Source: Lepiota brunneoincarnata (taxonomy: Eukaryota; Basidiomycota; Agaricomycetes; Agaricales; Agaricaceae). From it: a stretch of DNA of 64,000 bases. Shown one piece after another: positions 56,439 through 64,000 of the stretch. Each line of letters starts with the position of its first letter. The stretch's first letter is position 1. The position numbers were made by a program, and so were the translations under genes. A model generated the notes under the pieces. That model was not told the origin of the DNA. It did not search any database and saw only the letters and a list, made by a program, of their open reading frames with translations. The stretch is from the NCBI GenBank assembly GCA_023014365.1, contig JAEBUN010000036.1, forward strand, positions 310,001-374,000, read 5' to 3'.

Positions 56439-59400
56439 CTATCCTTCCAGCACGGTCTCGGGAGGTGGCGCCTTTGGCTTGTACCCGCTTTTCTTGCCCG
56501 CGCTCCCATTAGTCCCAACCGCCAACCCGCCACTCGTCGTCTGCTTGATTCCATTGATACTACCAACCTGGAGCTGCGACGTGACCGCAGTAGCCGCGGG
56601 CGTCTTCGGAGCAGCGCCGATCAAAGTCTTGTTGAGCGCGACCATACGTTGGGGTAGCGGATAATTGCGGCTCGACTGTCGGCTGTGTTGTTGACTAGGC
56701 CCAACGCGCGTTTCTTGATCGCCCTGAGGAACCTGAACAGGCTGTTGAACTTGGGAAGGAACCTGCGGCACGACTGCCGGTGCCAGAGCCTCCTGCTGCT
56801 GAGGCATAGGCTGAGGCTGAGGCTGTGGTTGTTGACCCTGTCGCCGGATTGGTGCAAGGGGTGTAAACGGTCCAAGAGGTTGTATCGCTCCCGAGCTAAA
56901 CCCACGGCGATACGGATGATTCTCCGGGAACACACCCGGATCAGGATTCAATAACCGCGAGAGCAAACCAACACTCCTCGTCCTCGCCATCTCTGTCAGA
57001 TTCGGCAGCGATGACTTGGGTATCTTGGTAAACATCTCCTCTCTCCACTGCCGCTCGCGAGCCTGTTCCGTTAGTTGTTGCGCGAGCCGTTGCTGTTGAG
57101 CACGCGTAAGCTGCCTTGTGTTGCGGCTCAGGTTATGTGATTGAGTTCGGAGGAGAGGGGGTGGTTGAGGACGGCCTTGTTTTGGCTGCTGCTGCGGGTG
57201 TTGCTGCTGCTGGTGCTGCTGGCGTTTATACTGCTCCTCTTGCGGATGCTGTACAGGAAGTTGTTGGATGTGTTGTTGTGGAGCGTCAGGGACCTTGTTG
57301 TCTGTTCTCGCCGTGCGCATATCCATTGCTTCGGCGCTATCGGTATCCGACCACGAATCCGTCCCGCTCTCATACTCCGAGTCGCTTACGATAACTATTT
57401 CGCGGCGCGCAGATCCTGGCAACAACGGGTCAGCAATCGTGTCCTCCACTCGTGCTGGCACCGCCGGTGTGTCGACGACCACCATCATCTCTTTCTCCTC
57501 CTCCTTCTCCCTTCCCTTTCCCTTTCCCTTCTCACCATCCTCTCCAACTCTCCCGGCCTCCTTCTCCTTGACCTCCCAGGGAACATGTTGCGGCAGCTCA
57601 ACCCTAGCAACCTCATTCACCAGCAGACCTTCCCTCTCCCTCCCCTTCCTCTTAGCCGCTCCTGCAGCTCCAGCATCCAGTGCGAATCGTTGGTTCGGCC
57701 GTAAGGGAACACCACCACCCTTCTTGATGAAACCCACTTCTGACCCACTTCCAGTACTCTTCGATCCAGTATTACTCCCCTCCTCCGAACCCGAGCCAAA
57801 ATTAAACATAATCGCACGTTTCAAATCATCCCCCGCCTCCTTAACCGCCTCATTCAAACTCTGTTTCCTCGACACCGCACCCTTCCCCCGTCCAGCCCTC
57901 GCAGCACCAACAACTCTCCCTCTCGATGTCCTCCCGCCCGTTGTACTCTTTCCAGAAGAAGTCGCCCTCGTCATCACCAGCGCAGTCAACGCCGTACTAG
58001 TCCGGCTCCCACTCTTCGTCGACGTCGTCGATCCTTCCCTCGTCGATCCTTCCTTCGTTACTCGGTTCCTACTGCCCGTGCTCACTCCACTACTGCTTGT
58101 TCTGCGTACCAAGTTAGTTGGGCGGCCAGATGGAGAAGTACTCTTATTCGACATCGCAGACCCGGGAACTCTGGAGGTGGAAGACGCTGACGAGTTTGTT
58201 TTGCCGGTTGGAGAGCCGGAACCTCCGTCCTTCTCCTTTCGCCTCTTGGATGCCGGCGACATCGAAGCATGAGCCGAGGGTGAGTCCAGACCATATGATG
58301 GGGACGTCGGCGATAAAGAGGCATCCAGTGTCACGGGGAGAGGATTCTCTGACGGGGGGAATGTATGATGTTTTAAGACGGGCGTGTGTTGGATAGTCTC
58401 CGAAATGGTCGTCGCCGTCGTTGTGTTGCTGTACTCTGACCGAGAGGAAGATGAGGATCTTTGAGAGCTGCTACTCATGGTTATATCCGAGGATGTTGAA
58501 TGGCGGTTTGTATTGACCGGCCGTTTCAATTCCTCGCAGGGCAAGTCGATGGGTGTGGGTTGCGCTAATACCAATACGTCAGCAATTTTCAACATTTGGC
58601 AAGGCGGTGGAAGCAATCATTTCCGAAGCATGTATGACATACCTTCCGGTCGTGCAATCGATCCATCGCCCGAGTTACCCATTTTGGTATCCAATCCATC
58701 CGCCTCCTCCTCCTCACGATCCTCATGCGCCAGCAATCGCAACCTCGAACTCATCTGATTAGTCCGAGCCCGTGCCTGTGCCTGCGCCAGTGCATCCTGA
58801 CCAGGTACCCGCAGCAATGGGGCTGAGAGAGCCGGGGCAGCATCGGCATGAACTCCTGGCTGTATGTGATTGGCAACAGGGGGATGTAAGACTGGCGTCG
58901 CGGGAGGAGTGGGGTGGGGTGTTGGATTAGGCGTTGGATTGACAACCACCAATCGCGGGGGTGGGGGAATAGCCGCGGAATGATCGTGGTCGCCGGATAT
59001 TGTTTGATTAGAGTTATCAAGAGCGGGAGACGAGTGGTTCGCGGTGATAACCGGCACGGGGGTGGAGGTCAATGCGGGTATTGGGATATCCGTGGTATCA
59101 GACTGTTTTGATAAGGCAAGTAGAGGTTGGGAATAATTAGGTTCGGTATGCTCAGTCTCGGGGGTAGGTAGACACGAAGGCGAATAACGATCCCGGGTGG
59201 TGGTTGTCACTGACATGTCTGGCTGAGGCTTCCAAGGGGGCATAGGGTTTAATAGAGGCAAGGAGATCGAGGGTGGTAGACGCGGGTCAGCCGACTGTGT
59301 CGGGTTGTATGAAAGGGTAGTCAGGGTCGGGGGGGAAGCAGGAACAGGGGGGAGGGACGATAAGGACGGGACAGTCACAGTGGGCAATAAATCACAGAGG

Positions 59401-59823
59401 ATCTTCCCCACACTGACAGGGGTTGCTCCTCTTCTGAAGCTACTTCTGAGAGAGGATGCTGTTTGTGAGAGGAGAGGGGGGCGAAGGAAATGCGGGGGAT
59501 GTCGACTCTGTTCCTTTGCCTGTGTGCCTAGGTTGAGTCGCGGGACCTGTGATCGGATAGATAATTGTTAGACCTCGGTTTATATAGTAGCATCGCGTGG
59601 TAATACGAAACCACGCGAGGCAGTCGATCGCAATAAAATAGCCAGACGTACCCTGGGTGGAGGAGGAGGAATCTGGCGTGGTATTAAGGATGCCGGTGGG
59701 CGGCTGTTGGGGAACCTCCTCTGGTGTGGGCGGACGATACAACTTCTCGCTGAGAAACAGCTCTTCTGCTTCCAGCGCCATTTCCACAGGATCATCGGAG
59801 GATGGGAGAGCCGAGAGAGCCAT
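56439..59823 (-). CDS. Low-complexity Ser/Pro/Gln-rich protein, three exons (1060 aa)
   Basis: Exons 59823-59652, 59527-58643 and 58564-56439 join at GT-AG introns of 124 and 78 nt to 3183 nt, 1060 codons plus stop. It starts MALSALPSSDDPVEMALEAE. Exon 2 is Pro/Thr-rich with an Arg-rich, Glu/Asp-rich end (RLLAHEDREEEEADGLD). Exon 3 holds poly-Ser, an acidic (DSEYESGTDSWSDTDSAE) and a His/Gln-rich tract, then LTRAQQQRLAQQLTEQARER and TKIPKSSLPNLTEMARTRS. The LTRAQQQRL to LLSRLLNPDPG stretch is the most structured and is the part copied at 37.6 and 53.2 kb. No known domain is recognised. Sense continues in the next frame beyond the stop, so the annotated end may be a frameshift product. A nuclear regulatory role is possible but only a guess. 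Confidence 0.7.
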
Positions 59824-61072
59824 GGACTTGTACCATAAGCGCCAAGAAATGTTCTCGAGCCTACGGCCGTCTTGCAGCGACTCTTTGCATTTTGTAAAAA
59901 CTAAAGGCGAGAAATGGAATGAGATGACACAACATGAGGTCGAGAAAGAAGGGACTGACGGGTCCAGAGACCAGGGAGAGCGTCTTCTCCCTCGATTTCC
60001 CTGACTGCATCTGCAGCCACTGCAAGAACAGGGATACGGAGCGCAGAAGGCATTGCACGGTATACAACGTCCGGACGGGTAAGAGAACAGGTGAGGTCTA
60101 CGGGAACATCAGCGGCATGAACAGCGGGTGGAAAGACAGGAGGCAACACACAAAGGTGGGCGGTGATGGTATGTATAAAGGACCGGATGGGTGGGGAGGG
60201 GTCCGTGGCGTGCTAGGGAAAGATGCCGTTGGTGAGTGTAGGTGCGCGTGTCGGTGGTTAAGACGCCAAGGAGGACGCCTGCCACGACGGTGAGAAGCCG
60301 TTGAACGTCGTCGTGGGTGACGATGAGGAGAATGAAATAAAATAATAAAATATAAACAACACACCCCGCGTGACTCCGGCCCGACCGCGGTCCAATCGCC
60401 TGGATCCACACGTTGAGGCTTAGGTAAGCACAAGGGGGTCACTTGACTGTCACACTTCCAACCCCAGAGACGTCGCCCGTATCTCCGTCCCTATCGATGG
60501 TTATGCTCTCAGATTCCCTTTGATAGCCCAAACCCCGAGCTCATCCTGTCCACGTATATATCTCCGTAATATCCCTGCCCCATTAGTGCCACCCTCTCCC
60601 AGCACCTTGACAGCCTTGCAGGACTGGATTAGATAACCCTGGCATTTTGCGGGGAAGTCACCGAATCCGGGGAAGGCGAACACATTGCACCGAACTTTAT
60701 TTTCCCATTAACCCCTCCGCCATGTGCGGCACAGCAACTATCGCCCCAGAACGTTCACCCCATTTACATACGTTAATTCTCGGAAGATGTTTAGCACCTC
60801 ACCTGACCCCCCTCCTTGCGCTCTAGTGCCCCATGTCCGGAACCTTCCACTCTATTACACTTTTAGTGCTCTCTTGACACCGGCCAAGTACCGAGCCGCC
60901 TCGCAATCATGCTTTTTGCTGCGTCGTGCAGGGAAACAGTCCACCTGATGGCGGCTGCGCATTGACAGTGCCGTTTCCGTGCCATTTATCTCCCACCACC
61001 TTCACCCGGAACATGTCTCAATAGCAACCCACAATTGAGTGCAGAAGACAACGAAATCATACTTTATTCCAC
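59824..61072. other. Unassigned; likely promoter of the 1060-aa gene
   Basis: No supportable gene is seen. Short frames on both strands lack domains. A direct transcription start for the gene at 59,823 cannot be pinned. Confidence 0.3.
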
Positions 61073-61095
61073 CGGGCCTTGAGAGTCAAGGCCCG
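61073..61095. repeat. Perfect 10-bp inverted repeat with a GAG loop
   Basis: CGGGCCTTGA and TCAAGGCCCG are separated by GAG. No gene adjoins it and its role is unknown. Confidence 0.5.
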
Positions 61096-64000
61096 TCATC
61101 ATTCCTCTGAGGTTGCAGGTCCTGACAGGCCTCAAGGCGTGACAAGACGCCCAGACATTCTGCCCAACACCCCGCGAGCGATCAGCCGTGGCCCGGAACC
61201 CAAAACATCACCATTTACCCCCCTATATCAATGACGCTCACATCAACCTAAACCGAATCTCGGTCTCCCATCCCCACACTCGTCACTAGGAGCGCCACAA
61301 CGCCCAACTCAGGCTAAGCGCTGATCCTCACACGCTAACCAGCTGACACTGAGCGTCCACTCCCGAGAGCAACTACTTCAAACCGGCGGAGGAGGGGCAA
61401 AATAAAAAAGCATCCGACTCGCAGTAATGAATGTATCCTGAGGCGCATACGCCAACCAACTTACTACCTCCGCCACCAAGACAAATCAAGCCCCCCCACA
61501 CGTCTTCGACCTTTCCCTCTATGATTGAAACAATACATAAATACAGCATTACACGGCCAACTACACGTTCCTGGCAGCCCCATCATATATCATATCAAAT
61601 CATTCAACTCCCACTGTGATCATCATCTCGAAGGGTAGCTCGGGCTAGTCTCCGGCCCTAGGTTCTCTCCCCATACGCTACCCTCAGAGTCCCTCTTTTG
61701 GGCGACCCTCAATAAAGACACCGAACCTGGGCCTGAGCTGCCGCATTATACCTAAGATATGTGGATCCTTGACCGCAGCAGCGTGGTTGACAGATACTGC
61801 GCCTCATTTCACTATTTTCACTGCAGGAGAGAAATAGTTGGCGTAGCTGTGGTTACCCAGTGAGATACATGTTGACGTTGAGTAGGGCTATTGATGACAT
61901 CACCCACCGTGGCCGCGGGTGGCCGCTAGACCTATGCTCCAAGCCCATCTAGTGCTATTTATCATCCCGAGAAGCCCATTGTTGGCCATCCAACATTCAG
62001 CTGCTGTAGTTATTAATTTATACCACTTCACGGCTGAACGAATGTACCACCTTCCAGCTCGACACATATGGCATCAATTTCCTTAAAAGTTAGTGGAGAA
62101 TGAGAACCAAATACGTCATTCATAGAACTGCTGCGCCCCAGAGAATGTTACCAGCGATGAGAGGGAGCTCGAATAGCGCATCGAAGCTCTCGCATGCACT
62201 TCCTCGGCCACTCCACCCGCACTCGTGACCCAGCCCAGTGGGGTTCAGCGCCGCTCCAATATCAAGATCACCCTCCCGAACTATCCCTCCGGAAGGTACC
62301 ACGCCCGAAAAATTTTCATGTGTTGGAGCAGAGACCAAACATAAGTACGCTGTTCTTCTATTCAGGTAAGCTCTGGAGCGAGCCGTACTCCCGTACTCAG
62401 AGACCATCAACAAACCCGCCCTCGGCCTGCCGTTTTTACCATGGCCAACTTCTTGTGTGACGCGGTTCCAGTGTCAAATTGGTTACCAGTTAAATTGCTA
62501 CTGTAACCGACTTCTTTTTCTTTGACCCCATCACGATGCGTTCGCATTCAATGACAGATCCCATGTACAGTATAGAATTCCGGGAGGAGCGGAACGGGGG
62601 GGGGGGAGGCATGGGAACGATAACTATGATGATCGGGGTGCCGCTGGGAAGAACATCCTCCGATTTCAAACAAGCTATGGATTATATTAGGATAACCAAG
62701 GGTTCTTGTTTTCTCATAATTCATTCACTCGAACGTCTGTTCACTTCGCGGGGCTTGGACACAAATCGCGCTGCTTAACACAGTAGCCCGAACAGGCTAC
62801 ACCCTCTTCACGCTAGATGGCTCTTTCCGTTAAAACCAACCCGGAGCCGCCAAAATTTTTACATCCCTTGCACTAGTCATGTTGCCCCTATCAGGGCCTA
62901 TGACTTCTCAGTGATCCCTGCGTCATGATGCTGTACAATACGAAACCGCGTTCGAGGTGATTGAGACACTATGCAGTGTAGGTCTTACATACGCTTCGTA
63001 ACCTTACCACGGCATCTAAAGGTTCGACCTTTCGCCCTGAATCATACTCATTTCCCCCTCCCCAATCCAGGCAACAAAACCCCACCTTCCAAGTGGGCCC
63101 TCGTACCACTGAGCACAAAAGACCATCATATTCCAAATCTCCTCCGGCAGACAGAAACGGGTCACCCCGCCCAGGATTTACACGCTGATTGGGGGTTCTT
63201 CGAAATCGCAGGGCCGGATTGGTTTATTGAAACGGGGGGGCCTGTGACAGGACACGCAATGCCCCTCACCCCTTCACAACTCTTGCCCGTCGTATAGAAT
63301 TCCCCGTGTTACTCGCAACTGATCTTTGGTTTGTTAATAACAGTTCTATGTATCCGAACTATTTGGAATCCGGAGGTATGGTGACCCACATTCAGCAGAG
63401 TCCTGTCCGGATGTTTCCAGGTATTTCCTCCAAGGAACACATAGAGGTAAAATGCAGCTGTCCGCGATGACAAGGACAGGTAAATAAATAAATTGGCAGA
63501 TCTGGTGACCCTGGTGAAAATTCAAATTTCTCACAAAACATTCTCAAAACGTCCCCCTCCCCCCCACCCTCCCTCTCATGAACAAAACACCTCTCACGAA
63601 GGAAAGAACTTGGAATTTATTGGATCATCGTCCGGGTTTACGCCACACATCTGTAGGTTCTGATGCCAAGCTGGTCGAGGTTGAAGGGCCACGCAGAGAC
63701 TCCATTAATAGTATACAGCGGGGCCTCGTTTTTTACATGGAGACAACCTCCATTGAAAAAGAGACTCACTACGTGGGGACGCATCGGCCTGGATTTTCCC
63801 GATATGCGACCTGTGCCACCGACATGTCCACAATGCAGTGTATGTATGGGTGCATATGTTTTAACCCACACACCCGTGATTGACATTAGTCGCCCTGTTG
63901 AATCCGACCCACTGGGTTAGTTGAAGTGCGTGGAGTATCGGTTGACACCAGGGCAGTGTGGATCCTCCTTTGCCACCAGAGACGTGATCGGCTCGTTCCC
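61096..64000. other. Unassigned region
   Basis: No coding region, RNA gene or repeat could be supported. A run of 10 G lies at about 62,598. Frames up to about 108 codons on either strand (for example 62,971-63,297) have no recognised domain. Confidence 0.3.

Noticed and set aside
57268..58272. Plus-strand 334-codon open frame
   Set aside because: It is the antisense shadow of the Ser-rich exon 3 of the 1060-aa gene; the minus-strand model has clean splice sites and an exact open sum.
62760..62830. Possible tRNA-like stem (CCCGAACAGGC)
   Set aside because: No cloverleaf, A/B box or CCA-proximal acceptor could be built around it.

Overview
This 64-kb window comes from a filamentous basidiomycete, most likely an Agaricomycete with a transposon-rich genome. 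The evidence is genes with many 43-124 nt GT-AG introns, stand-alone adenylation-domain enzymes of the fungal NRPS-like/aminoadipate-reductase type, an NB-ARC/TPR fungal NLR, Ty3/Gypsy and Ty1/Copia elements, and strong CpG-to-TpG decay of repeats. No prokaryotic feature, tRNA, rRNA or CRISPR array was seen.

Layout. 0-9.7 kb: CpG-poor, decayed repeats. These are a tandem zinc-knuckle gene remnant, a dead Gypsy element (RT active site YMDN), a Zn2Cys6-type gene broken by an LTR (copy A) and a Pro-rich ORF. 10.7-18.0 kb: a Gypsy chromovirus on the minus strand (gag, PR-RT, RNase H, integrase, chromodomain) that carries a plus-strand (antisense) Zn2Cys6 gene between the end of pol and its 3' LTR. 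18.05-27.8 kb: a second Gypsy element (Gypsy-2, plus strand), inserted into the chromovirus LTR. It has a 1302-bp 5' LTR, gag, pol with few lesions, and an antisense six-exon gene of 356 codons that is still fully open. 28.4-33.3 kb: a zinc-knuckle gene and a Copia element whose terminal in-frame stops are all TGA. 33.3-34.6 kb: a third Gypsy-2 LTR (copy C, inverted).

34.6-45 kb and 50.4-53.7 kb: four near-complete copies and one stub of a stand-alone adenylation-domain gene, alternating with fragments of the gene at 56.4-59.8 kb. Only the copy at 38,017-40,024 reads through (8 exons, 543 aa). The blocks 34.56-38.11 kb and 50.43-53.69 kb are duplicates. In the first, CpGs have become TpG/CpA and a Copia solo LTR with a perfect 5-bp target duplication has inserted. 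45.3-48.6 kb: an NB-ARC NLR with about 16 TPR-like 40-residue repeats, broken by frameshifts. Its N-terminal exons lie 4.9 kb away at 53.7-54.3 kb, beyond an insert flanked by 77-bp direct repeats. 56.4-59.8 kb: a three-exon gene for a 1060-aa low-complexity Ser/Pro/Gln-rich protein. 59.8-64 kb: no supportable gene.

Main discovery candidate. Gypsy-2 carries the palindromic octamer TAAGCTTA 21 times in 9.75 kb (about 0.15 expected), in the LTR, coding sequence in different frames, introns and antisense gene; I found one copy elsewhere in the window outside this family. The chromovirus has a different recurrent motif, TCGGAG, on one strand only, and encodes a Zn2Cys6 protein, a class that typically reads CGG triplets. 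Both elements carry their antisense gene in the same place, each with a TATA box 45-57 nt before the ATG. I infer, without proof, that each family may encode a DNA-binding factor and have amplified its cognate site, comparable in logic to the VANC/VANDAL anti-silencing system of Arabidopsis.
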